From the NCBI GenBank assembly GCA_020543525.1, contig JAHYIO010000010.1, positions 1-63,803 of the forward strand: 63,803 bases of DNA, written 5' to 3'. The notes below the pieces were generated by a model. That model had not been told where the DNA came from. It did not search any database and saw nothing but the letters and a program-made list of their open reading frames with translations. Position 1 is the first letter of the stretch; each line of letters starts with the position of its first letter. A program made the position numbers and the translations under genes. Source of the stretch: Coriolopsis trogii (taxonomy: Eukaryota > Basidiomycota > Agaricomycetes > Polyporales > Polyporaceae). Shown here piece after piece: positions 11,039-23,091 of this stretch.

Positions 11039-11990
11039 CTACGGTAACTCCTGGAGACGACGCGCACGCTTACGCGCCGGCGAGCGACCGCTGATGCTCC
11101 CATCTCCGCTGCTGTTCTTCAGAGCGTTCGTCTCACGCGGGCCGCCTTTCTTCCTGGACGCCTCTGCTCCATTGCGCTCCTCCTTTTGCTTGTTCTCCTG
11201 CTTATCCGTGATCTTCTGCAACCGCGTGGCCACCACATTTCAGCGAATGATGAGCATCGCACATTAGGAAGAGAGGACGAGCCTTAGCACTTCTCAGGAT
11301 CATTTTGCCTCCCGATAGGCCGGCAGTACTACTTCCCGCCAGAGTCGTTTTGGTCTTGCTACCTGGAGGCCGCCCACGTTTGCGTTTTGTAGGAGCCTCC
11401 AACGGAGGCTGGTCTGTGAGTGAGACAGCGATGGTGTCGATCAGTGCATTGCCTACGTTGGGTCTGTGGGAGACCGGGCGCGAGGATTACTAACCAGACC
11501 CTGCGTGGCCATTCGCGACCAAAATCTGCTTGTTCTTGCCGCCTGGAGGCCGCCCGCGTTTGCGTTTGGCAGAAACCTCCGACGACGGCGACCGGGCTGT
11601 GGGGCGCAGAGTGGTCTAGTCGGTCACTACCTCTCATATGTAGCGTCAATGCGGTGCAGGGTTTGAGAATGACTGACCAGACTCTAGCTGATCTTGCATG
11701 TCTTTGTCGCTGATCAGAGTGGCCGCGCCGTTTCCGGCTATAGGGAGGGGCCAAGCAGACATGGAATAGCGCAGGTAGGACACAGAAAGCGGACGAACGG
11801 GGTGGAAGAACGCAAGAGCGCGTTTTAACCAGGCAGCCAGACTTCTCACGCGCCGAGCGCCCCCCTGGAACCTTATCTGTGGAAGAACGTCCACACGTAT
11901 TCGTGCCCGTCTTCTGGATTTCCACAACGTTATTCCGTTCTCGGCATGTATTCCCCCTCCCACGTTGTGTCTCATTGAAGGATCTCACGT
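11039..11990 (-). CDS. AT-hook protein with duplicated hook exons
   Basis: Likely a nuclear protein that binds the minor groove of AT-rich DNA. Two exons read on the minus strand, about 11596-11500 and 11413-11291, each begin after a CACAG acceptor. Each encodes a proline-rich lead followed by KRKRGRPPGxK, the core AT-hook (RGRPPG). A lysine-rich last exon, 11215-11039, starts KITDKQENKQ and ends with KRARRLQELP then stop. Upstream frames to about 11,990 (AGNGAATLISDKDMQDQLE) may be earlier exons. The join from hook 2 to the last exon does not close in phase with any donor I found, so boundaries are approximate. The similarity of the two hook exons and their introns suggests an internal duplication. 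Confidence 0.6.
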
Positions 11991-14639
11991 CAATCCCCCA
12001 CCGCCCGCCAGTGTTCTCCAGTCTCAGCTTCGGCTGGTGGGGCGCTATCTCTTTGCGTTACTTGGTGCGTTGCCAATCGTTTCACCTACGGCACGCTCAT
12101 ACATTCTATTCCAAACAAACACCCTTGGTGAGTGAATGGTTTCAAGCTTACCTCTCCAGAGCATCCCGCTGTACTGCGGGCAGCATGGTAGAAGTCAGTG
12201 CGAGCTCGAGAGCTTTGCATTCAACGTACGTGCCAACACATGTCAGAAGATGGAGCGATCACCTATTGTGGCGCTTCGATGAGTTGCCATGACAATCCCT
12301 GGATAATTGCTGGCCGCCTACTGGGTGGGCATCCGGCAAAAAGCGACAGGGAAAGCATGGTCCGTTCTGAGAAGAGCTGAACTGGGTTGAGCTGGCAGCG
12401 GATGGAATTTACTGGCACTCCGGAGGCCACCACAGTCATAGATGTGTGTCGTCAGCGCGTTATGTCTAGTACAACGTACATGCTTATCAGAATGCAACAT
12501 CGTGTGAGTGATGACCGGCCAGTGCTTATTTGTTAACAAAGAATACAACGTAACAGTCCAGAATCTCGTGCTGGTGTACGTGTAACGGTACCAGCTCGGG
12601 ACCAAAATCAAGTACAACATGGGCACTTCGAAACACTGCCTCAAGTCGCGCATCAGCTCACCGTCGATGAAGTAATCCTACTCAGCTTGTCCTCCACCCT
12701 ATCTGGGCAGACGGCGGAGAACTAATGAACGAGTGCGCGAGGGATGGTCTTGCACTCGCTGTTTCTGTGCTCGTCAAGGTTATCAGGGGGTATCCGAGAT
12801 CGTGAGAGAGCCAATGAACGAGGGTGACAACTAAAATGTATGGCAAATCAAGATACCAATGAACTGTCCAAAACAACTCCCTGGACAACGCAGATAGCTT
12901 TGTGCCACTTTTTGCCGGCCCGGCATTTGCCATTCTGCCATATCTGCCCGCATAATGGACGAAAACAATTCTGCACTATACACTAAGTTGCTCTTCGGCT
13001 AATCTCTGAACTCTAGGGGAACGCTACCTTCATTGCACCAGTAATGAAACTCCTGCAGTTGCGCAACGCAAATCAAAGTCTTGGCCCTTTCAACAGTTGC
13101 TCGCCTCCTTACCGCCATTCTTATGGAAGAGTACTCAGCGGCGTAGTAGCTACACGTTCGTGAAAGATTAGTGCAAATTGGTGGAGAAGTCCAGAAGATA
13201 CGTGAGTTACATGGCCGCCAAACCCCTTTGTCTGTCCTCGCTTCACTTACGCAGTTTTCGGGCCCCTCCAAACTTCATGAGTACTCCAACCCAATCAGAT
13301 CAAGACTAAGAATAAAATTTCCGAGAGGGCTCGCACAGTCCATGACCTTGCATCAGGAAATTGGGTTTTGATCCATCGCGTCTGTATGGTACCAGATGGA
13401 GCCATGGAGCGATGGAAATCCCCCCCCTGTATACGGAGGCCTCCATCTGGATCAGCATGGAAGCGCCTGTTTCTATCTGGATTGGCTGTTTCCATCTAGC
13501 ACCGGACGGAGGCAGATGGGCGACCTGCTCCCCTGTTCACTCCCTCGAAAATTTATCTCCTGTACTGCGGGCGTGCTACAGGCATATAGTCTCAGTAACG
13601 ATGGCCATAGTAAGAGGTATATGCTATGTCAGGGAGGGACGCGCAGAGAGGTACACACTCGGATCAAGTGCGGCCTCTGCCGAGAGTGCCGATAGTCCCG
13701 ATGGAGTCGTATGGATCCATGGAAATTGTGTCTCCAGCTGGAAGAGACCGCGTTTCCTGATGTGGGCTAACGAGCCCTCCATCGAGCGTGACATTCAGCC
13801 ACACCGAAAGGTCGGCGTTCTACTGATGAACCGTGGGTGCCTGCATGAGCTCTTCCGAAATTGGAAATGCCGTGTCGGAGCTATGATTGGTTTGTCTTGG
13901 ATGTAGTGCAGTGCCGGCACTGCCGGGCGGGGCCAGGCTCTAATGCGTATACCCCAACTTGGGCTGACCGCTTGACGGCTCAGGTTCAGTCCCTGCCAGT
14001 TGGCCCAGGCCTGGAGCGGTTTGGCTCGGCTCAGGCATGAAGCGGTTCGGACCGGGTTCGAGCCCGATGATGGGACGTAGAAGAGGTCGGGTGGCATTGC
14101 GTAATCTTCCGAATTGGGCAACAGAGACGCCAAGCTGTACCAGACGCCGCCGCTCCTCCGTAGGGCATAGAGCACAGATCACTACTTGAATGTGATTTTT
14201 CGTTGAGGGAAACTCCGGCTGAGTCCGATACTGTGCGATGAGTCTGCATCCCGCAGGTTGGACTCATATCCCACGCTAGACAACGCGCACAGTCCAATGT
14301 TTTCTTGTACCACTTTCCCTGCTCGCTCGTTCTATTCGCCTTCCTCTTGTCTACGGTATATGCTAGTACAAAACTCCATTTTTATTCGCTCATACAAATA
14401 ACAAGATGTTCTATCTTTGCCTCCTTCCTTCCAGCTCTGTGTGCAGCGATACCCGGGACGTACGAACGCTTGACACTCCGGTTCGCCTCGCGTTTCGCGC
14501 CTCTCTTCTCTTTCCATGACGTCTCCTAATCGCAGGGGGAACGTTCCGTCCCATGCTGAGTCCCGGTTGCATATTAGAAGCACCGAGGGGTGAAATGGGA
14601 CTGTCAAATGTACTACTCACCGACGTCGGCAAATCTTTT
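11991..14639. other. Long gene-poor stretch
   Basis: Only unconvincing open frames of 60-180 codons on both strands. A run of imperfect direct repeats of the type TTTCYATCTRG lies at about 13,430-13,510. I see no domain, no exon chain and no terminal repeats that would define a transposon. Confidence 0.45.
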
Positions 14640-15795
14640 TCATTGGAAGGGGCCAACGGTGGGATTATTGACAACCTGTCTATGACGTTGGTGGATGAAA
14701 TGCTGTAAGACGGGTGTCTCACGTACAGGCGTGTCATGCATGGCATGGACAAGGGATTGAAACGCAGGCGATTGCCTGAGCTCTGCCAGAATCCGCGTGA
14801 CCCAGACCTCCCACGGACAGGGGATGGGAGCCGTAGGCGTGAAGTAGGGGAGTACGAATTGCGTACCGGCGAACGGATGAGGCGCAGGCGGAGAGGAGAA
14901 TACGTAGACCGAGAGCAACAGCATAGCTTGACCTCCCGTGTTGAGGGTGCCGTTGTATGCCGGTAAGGAAGCAGACATATCTGCCCTCAGAGTTATGAAT
15001 TCTCCAGACCTACGCAGAAAGCACACAGTGAGCCGATGACGAGTGTTCTATCCATACTGAAGAAAACATCACTTACCGCCCGAATCCTAGAGAGACGGAT
15101 CGTCTGTGACAATGGTGGTTCAGCAAGTAGAAACTATATGCGTAGAGGGTTATACACTCACATGCCTCGAGCTGCGAATTGCGCGGTTTTGCACTCCGAT
15201 CTGCAGAAAGAGCGGATAATTGTTTCAGACAACCCCTGACATGAACAATCGCCCATGTATAAGACAAACTGCAGAGAGGATAAGTCTGCGTATGCTTACA
15301 TCGCCAGGATACTCATTCCAGTAACATTTCATGATGGGCGCGTTTTCATGAATGTCTATGCCGTGCGGCGCGGGGAAGTTCAACCATTCGAGGTCGGCGC
15401 GACGAGCGTCATCCCATCGCAATGGGGCTACGGCCTGCATGTAGTCCACATAGAGAGTGAACGGCATCTGGCGGATATTGTGTATGTGAAATAAGGGCGA
15501 GCAGCAACGGTTGGGGCGGCGTGGAGGGCAGAATGAGAGACAAGTGGAAGATGGAACATGCATGAGTCATTATATATCTCGAACGATTTCTCACCTCGCG
15601 GAGCGCATGGCATGCGTCGAATTGCCTGCGCGGATGACCTCCGATGTGCTGAGATCTCGATAGAACGGTATCCAGCTAATATGGAAACATCATGCATGCC
15701 TTGTCGGGGTTTGCAAGCATTGCTCGAGCATACTATCCGTCTGCTTGGTACACCCAATCTGGGTTCTTAGGCGCAAAAAATATCGCGCTCCGCAT
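14640..15795 (-). CDS. Unrecognised multi-exon protein
   Basis: I do not recognise this protein. It appears to start at ATG 15795 (MRSAIFFAPKNPDWVYQADG), followed by a good GTATGC donor and a second exon with YWIPFYRDLSTSEVIRAG. Further exons include MPFTLYVDYMQAVAPLRW to NEYPGD at about 15472-15300, two very short exons near 15.1-15.2 kb, and a last exon with PCPWEVWVTRILAELRQSP ending at 14640. The sequences look coding, with aromatic and charged residues evenly mixed and clear GTAAGC, GTGAGT and GTAAGT donors. However, exon 2 leaves phase 2 while the MPFTL exon needs phase 0, and only one acceptor exists between them, so the gene may carry a 1-nt lesion. Confidence 0.5.
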
Positions 15796-18000
15796 GGCAC
15801 TCCGATGCAACACAGCACCTTCGCTCGTTGAGTCGTAGTTTTGGTACTTCATTGGCGAATCCGCGCCACTGCGCCCACAGTCCTTCCAGTCCTCCTAAAC
15901 CGGATCACCGTGTACTCCGTACTCCTTAGATGACGCGACCTAAGCGGCGCTGTCGTTCGGCAAACCAAATGAGACACCGCAGGTCTGTGACTAGCCGTGG
16001 CAAGGGTGGGCTTGGCTGCGAGACTACACAGGGGCTGGGCTTAGAACGGAGTTTGGATCAATTACTCCGCATGCGTCAACCGACAGGAGATCTGTGAAGA
16101 TTGACAAAAGCTGTACATCGCAAAGTCAGCCTGGATTGAGTCATTGCATGCGGTATTGGACGACTTCAGCTCATCTCCATTGCATCCCGACTTGCCTGGA
16201 TGGTACATGCGACGATCGATTGCCAGCCAATGGACGTTCTGGGATACGTGGCGATATTACTTCGTTCTCAGGGAGGTCCGGAAATGAAACGCTAATGGAA
16301 AGAAGGGCGGTAATGCATGAACAAAATGAAGGTGGCCCGATAAGCGCAGTCCGTATAAAGACCGTGGGGCTCATGTGATCATGCTCGGCCAATCATAGCG
16401 TGCCAGGGTTCACGGCCTCTGTTCACGACGGGCAATTCCTGGCAGGGAAAGCACAAAATCTGTTGGACTTTCTTTGCCACTTGCCAGGGAATTGGGTGAT
16501 GTCAATTGGCTATCCTTGCCATTCTGCACCCATTTCCTTGCCTTCCCTTTGTACCGGCCTGTGCTGGAAGGGGAAATGTACAAGCAATGTAAGGGACATA
16601 TGAGATTTTTGTAGCAAGGAATGGGCTCGAAACATGCATAACCGGATAGATGTCAGCGCCATTTCGTCCGCCATTTCCCTCGACGAGACTCGGCGCTTTG
16701 CCCGTCGTGCTTCTTCCTTTCTGTGCGTATGAGCAACCAACAAAAGGTGGGCACGTCCTTGCCTATATCGCTCGAGAACCAGTCCGTCACGGTCAGCCAA
16801 TACAAAGAGATGCACGACAGAGTCTGAGTCCGCTGACGTACGGCTCGGCTTCTCTTCTCTTGGAGCAGCGTTTCGCTCCCAAGAAGTCGCAGATATGACG
16901 GGCATCTGATAGAGATGCATTGATGAGAATGACACGAAAGCCAGCAAGGTCGAAGTTGCCAATGCCGTTACGCTGCAGCAGTAACGTCGGAAGCTTTTGA
17001 GTAATGCCGTAAAGTATACGCAATCCAAGGGAGGAGCGAACGATACAGTCAGCGACGAACGAGACCCCAGTCATGTACAGAGTCAGCAGCGGGTAGAGAA
17101 GATGCAGGTGGGAAATTCACACGGATGTACGGGAGCATTGCAGCCATCGATGCGACGTGCTGCGGCGCCGTACATGAAGAAAGCGGACCGAACGTGCGGG
17201 CACCGATGGTGCGCGCGAGAGTGACCTTGATTAGCCTTGATCAAGGACAAGGTGCATACGTTCATAGCAAGAGCCCGGCCCCCGAGTCTAGGCTTTGTGG
17301 TCAGCGTGTAGCAGGACTTGTACGCTCCGAAATTCCGAGGAGGGAACGCCGGAGTAGATTGAATGCTCGACGAAGGCGAGACAGCGGCTGATACCGACGT
17401 TTGCTACGGTTGGTGGGTGTACCGGTCTTGCTCGCAAGTTCTCTGTCGCGTGAGGAGGACGTGTCGCGCGCGACGCGTCCCTAATTTACCTTGTTCCTCC
17501 TCCCCCTCCCGTCTGTGTTTGCTTTGTCGCCTATCTACTTTGTGTCGCTTATCCTTATATGTCTCTTCTCCCGCTTCTGTCTCTCTGGCTCCTCCTTCCT
17601 CACCGACGTGCGCTGGAAAGGACCGTAGCTGCGCAAAGTTCCCATCCTCATTCCGTGATTGAAAGGCCCGAGGACTTGGAGATTTACACTCATCCATCCG
17701 CTTTGCTCTTATCAGACGCTGGCTGCATTTTCGTCGATGAACTCCAAACCTACAGAACTGCACTCCATCGACATAGCTCACTTCCTATTTCTCTATATGT
17801 CTACTCAACGCTTCGTATTAGTTCCCTGTATGCACTTCGCTGCCGCCGGCTTGCCCTCGGCCCCTCCGGGTCAAGCGGGAGCGCCAGTGACGCGACCCAG
17901 ATCGGCGCTCTCCCGCGGTGCTGCGCGGCAATTACATCGGCCTTTGCCCTGCTCGACTGACGCGTGAATAGACCGCATTGAGGCCTGGGCGGATGCGCCG

Positions 18001-18015
18001 TTAGGGTTAGGTTAG
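18001..18015 (+). repeat. Short interstitial telomere-like motif
   Basis: TTAGGGTTAGGTTAG, about two and a half copies of the TTAGGG unit used at most fungal telomeres. It is too short to be telomeric and may be chance or an old end-joining scar. Confidence 0.6.
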
Positions 18016-18653
18016 TTTGGCACCCGCGGCCTTCCAAGGCGCGCCCGTCTACACTATCGCGCGAACCAGGCTTCAGCGTGCTCTGCCCCTCATCTCCGTC
18101 CTACTGGTCAGGCGCATCAGCTTCTCTCGGACTACCTGAAACGCCACTATTTCCTACTGATCCCGGTCGCTTTGCAGTGTACTACTCAGTTAACTTCTTT
18201 TTCCGCGAATATATTTCTGCTGTAAGTAATCCCGCTCAAGCTCGATCTGAACATCACGCCGTCTTTCGCCTAGTCAGCGGCGCAGTACCTTGGCACACTT
18301 CAACGCACCGCCCGCTCACCAGGCTGTGTAATGTCCCCCATCCCGTCCACACTCGTGCCGAAATGGAGCTCGGTCTCTGTATCTGCATTTACGTCGGGCC
18401 GTCCTGACGTCCGCCTGCTCTCACGTCCGCGTATGTGCTCCTCGTTCTCATACGATGAGGCCGAAACAAATGTAGAAATCTTCCCACATACCCGTTCTGT
18501 TGAAATCCGTATAGAGCATATACTAAATATACATTGGGAAGACCCCTGTTTCCCATCATCCTGGTCATATGTTTGCCAGGGCTTCCGCCTTGGTTGACAC
18601 CGCTTCAAACACCGAAGGCCCGACCTCTTGCGGGCGCGTTTATATTCCACTCG

Positions 18654-18710
18654 GCCCAGAAGGTCCAGAAGGTCCAGGAGGACCTTCTGGGCCTGCGGCG
18701 CCGCAGGCCC
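18654..18710. other. Compound GC-rich palindrome
   Basis: Two nested inverted repeats: GCCCAGAAGGTCC at 18654-18666 pairs with 18680-18692, and a 22-bp perfect palindrome centred between 18699 and 18700 follows at once. Both could form strong hairpins. Confidence 0.85.
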
Positions 18711-18927
18711 TCGGTAATTCCCACATAGGCTCCCACAGCCTCGGTTTGAGTTCTCAGAACGGTCAAAGCGCAAAAAACCCCGGCCGCATCGACGAAAATT
18801 GCACAGTAGTTACTCAATATACAGGAGAAGACAATTCCATGACGAGTCACTTGAATCCGATATACAAACGTAACAATCTCCAGTGCTAGCGGTAATACAG
18901 ACATTGGCCATTGTGATAATCCAAACA

Positions 18928-20322
18928 TTATGACTCAACTTCGCGTCCGGGTGGTGCGCAGTGCTCAATGTACACGTCCCGCCATTTCACTATAGCAGTT
19001 GCCCTGAATGGCTGGAGTACGTCGTTCGCCTGACCCAGGGCAATGAGTCGGGGCGAGACGCCGTAGCTCGTAGCCCACACGCTACGATGTCTTGCCCCGA
19101 CTTTGAAGCGGGGCACGGTTGGGTCATGCGATTCGGATGAAGGCGAGAGGAGAAGGCCTAGCGCCATGCCGTCACAGAACCAGGACAAGATGGCCACGGT
19201 CTGTCCGGCGCATTTGACCAGGGGTAAGTGCGCTCGAATACCATAAGGAGTGATGGAAAAGGTGGGAACGCCGTAGTGGCTCTTCTTGGCTGACTTTGGG
19301 CCCTGGCCATTGTGCTATCAGACGCATAGCGATATCATACAGTTTGACCTTACCCCATGGAATCTCTTGAGAATAGCCAGTAAGTGTGACTTGTCTGGTG
19401 TCGGCGGGACAGGCATGATGTGTAGGAGACCGCCGCAATCCCGGAAGGCGGAAGGCGCAGGAGCAAACAGATAGCGCTCGTGCATTGAAAAGGAAGTGGA
19501 TGCACTCTCTGCAGGGGTAGCCGCTACCTCGGAGGTGAGCCAGCGGCTACCCCATGCAAAGAGCGTTGTGTCTGCGCAGCGCTGCATGATCTCCTCTTGC
19601 AGACGTTGGAATGCACGGTATCTTCCTTCCCCATATCGTACGCACATGGTGATGAAGAACAGCCCCACGAGGCAATAAGCTTCGTCCTCTGGGCGCGTGG
19701 TATGGCGGTCCGCGGCCCACGACATTCTAGCCGCGACACTGACGGATTGCAACTCTGTCTCAAACCTCAGTACCTTTACCGGAATGGCGGTGATCTGCTC
19801 AATGATGTGCGCAAGGTCTGCCTTAGAGCCAATTATTTGCCATTCTCGGTTCAGGAACAGAAGATTACGAGGGAAAATGAGTTCTTGCAGGGTCCACCCG
19901 CGCTGAAACCATCGGCTGGTACGGAATGCCGCCATGAAAGTGGTCTCGTCTTGGCATGCGGACCGTGGTGGCACGTCGTTCAGGTACGCATAGCAGATGT
20001 CTGCATTGGCATAGAACTTGCGCATGGAGTTGATTCCCTCGGAGAGCTCGGCGCTGCTCTTTTGGTCAATGCAGCATGTGTCATTCCACATCCAGTCATA
20101 TCCATTGGCCTGGGCGACCATGCACGAGTGCTGGACTTTTGCCGACGAAAAATCACGCGGACTCTGGTATGACGTCATACACTTGATCCGCAGTGATTCC
20201 GTCGCTTGGAATGATTGCTCATTGGAGTCCCATACGTGTGACAGAATCGCATAACGAGCCGGTATGCTTTGCGGTGACAGGAAGTGGTGTAGCTCGGCGC
20301 GATTGGTACTGAGGAGCCACAT
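18928..20322 (-). CDS. HET-domain (heterokaryon incompatibility type) protein
   Basis: Belongs to the fungal HET family (PF06985), whose members trigger cell death or growth arrest after non-self contact; many paralogues have unknown roles. The gene has two exons, 20322-19354 and 19302-18928, joined in phase 0 by a 51-nt intron, giving 447 residues. HET motifs are complete: ARYAILSHVW at residues 23-31, YDWMWNDTCCIDQ near 75-87, and SRWFQRGWTLQEL at about 136-148. The C-terminal part ends with IVKWRDVYIEHC, a conserved closing block of basidiomycete HET proteins. No NACHT, TIR-like or repeat domain is attached, so this is the HET-only class. It lies between the two alpha/beta pairs, just upstream of the minisatellite at 20.5 kb. 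Confidence 0.93.
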
Positions 20323-20482
20323 CAGTCAGTTCAGTAGGGGCAGCCGGGGGCGGCAACGCGCGTCAAAGAAGTGGCGGCGGAGGGAGAGAACGAGTGGCGA
20401 GCGTCTAACGGACTATCTTATCTGCTGCCGCATTAGGGCATACAGCACACCGGGATCGATCCTGCCTCCTTGGCGGCCAGGC

Positions 20483-20656
20483 GCTGACACTCCGCTCACA
20501 CCAGTGACACTCCGCTCACACTCCAGTGACACTCCGCTCACACTCCAGTGACACTCCCCTCACACTCCAGTGACACTCCGCTCACACTCCAGTGACACTC
20601 CGCTCACACTCCAGTGACACTCCGCTCACACTCCTGTGACACTCCTGTGACACCCC
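20483..20656 (-). repeat. 22-bp minisatellite, locus 1
   Basis: About eight tandem copies of CTCACACTCCAGTGACACTCCG with few changes. Each unit is two 11-bp half-units; on the minus strand the half-unit reads AGTGTSACTGG-like. The same repeat family occurs at 47.9 kb in the opposite orientation. Confidence 0.95.
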
Positions 20657-21344
20657 CCCACATCCCAATTGCAAACCAAATGCCGCGGCCGTCATGTTGA
20701 CAGAAGACACATTACGCGATAAGGACGGCTAAAACATCTCTCTCTCCCTTATACTATGCCTGGTAGTGTGTACCAACTCGCAGAGGTAGGATGATACATG
20801 TGCCCGCATGAGGAAACACGTTATTCTCCGTAGAGAGCCCGATGTCAGAACAATCCTGGGAGATAATGAGTGGGTGGCCATTCTCTCGACGGAGACAGAT
20901 TCTCTCGAAGGACTCTCCGGGAATTGCCCGAGTCACAGTAGTATTTCGTTAGGATCATAGCTGTATAACCGCTAAGCGTAATTGATGCGGACACTTATCA
21001 TAGATATTACCAGGGTGCTCCTTAGAGAGCGCCTCGAGAGACAGGCGGATCCCTCGAGAGAATGCATCTCTCGGTGTCTGCTGCGTGTTACCAGTGCAGC
21101 GCACGAAACGGCATCCTGTCCTCACTTCGGACACCTTCACTTGCCTAGTGGTCGTCTACATCGCCTACCTTCATGATAATATGTGAGATACCTCACCTAT
21201 GGATCATCATATAATCAGAGGACACGCGATGGATACCTAGGTTATATCGTGGCCACATTGGATGCATGGGCTGTCCGAGCGTGAGCCAGGTGCACGCCTC
21301 ACGCACGTACGTATTCCGAATGGCGTGAAAAATAAATCTAGATG
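20657..21344. other. Gap without recognised gene
   Basis: Short frames only (60-64 codons). No domain or terminal repeat seen. Confidence 0.5.
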
Positions 21345-22444
21345 CTATGAGACGCCTTCATCCATCAAACTACGCATCGCAAGCAACGTACAACAGCTTT
21401 TCACAACATCCTCAATGTCATCCTGAAGTCAGAACACTGTGTGCAAAGACTAAGTCGACAACGCTGATTGAGAGATCGTTATGGCCTTACTTTGTCTTCC
21501 ATTTCCAGTGTCTTTCGGCGTATAGTCGTGAGATTGTGTTGCCCCTCAGCTATCAACTTCTAGAGACCGATGAGCGGGCTATGCTTGGGCAGTTCACAGA
21601 TGACTCGCCTTGCAATGCTCATAAGCAATATTATCATATTCATCAACCTCTTCTTCGGATACGAATGGGATTGAATGCTGGAGAAGCTGTTCGTGCAATC
21701 GTTTGACATAGGCCTCTAACGCAGCGATATACTGGTGTCGCTTGTGATACCGTCCAGGTTTTCTGGGAGGGACAGTCGTGAATTGACAGTCATAATAATG
21801 GAATGGATGAGAAGGCCGCACAAGTCGGTTTGGCTCAAAAACAGGCATTCCAAACAATCAACCAACGTCGAATGCCTCACCCGACGATGACGACGACAAC
21901 GTCGGGCTCGATCCTCTGCCTCCGGTGTCGACGCGGCGTGGCATACCCGCTCCCTACTATCAGACTCCCGGTGACTCGGTCCGGAAACAGCATTGGGTTG
22001 CGGTAGCTGCTCTACCCCGTTGACGGGGAAGGCCGGCACCTGCGAACGTCGCTCTGGGCTACCTGCTTGACTGGCTTGCTGGGAACTGTTAATGTGAAAG
22101 TGTAGAACGTCGGGGATCAGGCATGCCTGCGCGCTGGACGACACCGAATCCGCGGGAATCGCGGACCCCGGACGGCCGAGCGGATGTCCCCATGGCGAGG
22201 GGCTCGAATGCGGCACCAGAGGGACGTGCCATTCGGAGTAAGTCAGTCCACCTCCGCAAGGCGGTAGAGTAGCATGCAGGGACGGCGGAACCAATGGTCT
22301 GCGCCGCAATGGTTGGGTGGTGAAAAGCGGTTGTGGCGGCGGCGACATTCGGCTTCCGGCTGTACCTGCGTGAAAATCTGCCTGGTAAGGAGACGAAGGA
22401 AAAAACGTACCCATGGCGTCGGCTTCCAAAGCGGATTGTCTCAA
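21345..22444 (-). CDS. Coiled-coil protein, alpha subfamily (alpha-2)
   Basis: Close relative of alpha-1. Minus-strand exons: from about 22444 (in-frame ATG at 22414) to 21881, then 21833-21609, 21559-21491 and a last short exon whose acceptor is ambiguous. The first exon encodes ALEADAMGTFFPSSP, similar to VEANAMGEHF in beta-1, then a proline/serine-rich region ending in RRCRRHRR. The next exon carries RYHKRHQYIAALEAYVKRL and LHEQLLQHSIP, aligning with alpha-1 (AALE, RLHxQLLQHS, EVDxY, CK). The 69-nt exon begins KLIAEGQHNL. The 49-nt intron before it starts GCGAGT and ends TCTAG. Reading through it hits a stop, so it must be spliced, which makes a GC-AG intron here well supported. The true first exon upstream of 22444 was not found. 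Function unknown. Confidence 0.65.
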
Positions 22445-23091
22445 TAAGTGAGGGACAGAGAGTCACGAATGCGAGTACGTTGGGTAGAATATGCAGCTGG
22501 ATGAAGGGCGGGGGGGAATACACGGGGAGTACACGGGGAGGACTCTTTCGCACAGTCCTGATAACGCTTGCCTCGAAAGGTATTTGATATTCAAGGTGGC
22601 GCCATGGCCTGAGCATGCACAAGGTCTTTCCCATGGCGGATGCCGCCCCCTGTATACTCAGCGGCCACTGTCAGTAGTCACTATGCTCATTGCAATTGTG
22701 GGCACATAGCGAAGAAGGCCCGCTGTAGAAACCAGTACGCCAGTGATGTCCAGAGGTGCGTCGCAGCCTGGCAAGGTCGATACCGTGGTTAATAGTGCTC
22801 CCTTTCCTCAGTACCTAAACGGTGGACAATTTGCGTGGCATGATGTTGAGAGTATTTGACGCAACACGGCCCGGCGCAATGGAGCAGGCGTGAGGTCCAC
22901 GCGCGACTTGGTGAACTTCTGACTAATCCGCCAATGCCAACCCTGTGCCCTCCACCTTCTCGACCAAACCACCACATTCCCCGGTCACTCGAGCTATCCG
23001 CGTGGCCCCTTAGCACTCCCGTCAGCCTCATCTGCACCTCCACCCCCCTTACTGCTCGACGGTGCCACGCAGTACGCCTCGCCAACAAGCT
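22445..23091. promoter_or_regulatory. Divergent intergenic region of pair 2
   Basis: About 0.65 kb between the alpha-2 and beta-2 start regions, the same spacing class as in pair 1. It should hold both promoters and perhaps the first exon of alpha-2. Overlapping frames here show no domain. Confidence 0.4.

Larger units (their letters stand above)
15796..18927. other. Region with possible membrane-protein remnants
   Basis: On the minus strand, 17,100-16,790 contains hydrophobic stretches such as LHLLYPLLTLYMTGVSFV and ATSTLLAFVSF. A minus frame at 18,928-18,605 contains MSVLPLALEIVTF and FVDAAGVFCALTVL. They resemble membrane helices but do not join into a gene I can support. A plus frame at 18,569-18,889 has a collagen-like GPEGPEGPGGPSGP run over the palindrome noted separately. 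Confidence 0.3.

Noticed and set aside
16510..17290. DUF6533-type seven-helix membrane protein
   Set aside because: Only isolated hydrophobic stretches were found, and exons could not be joined.
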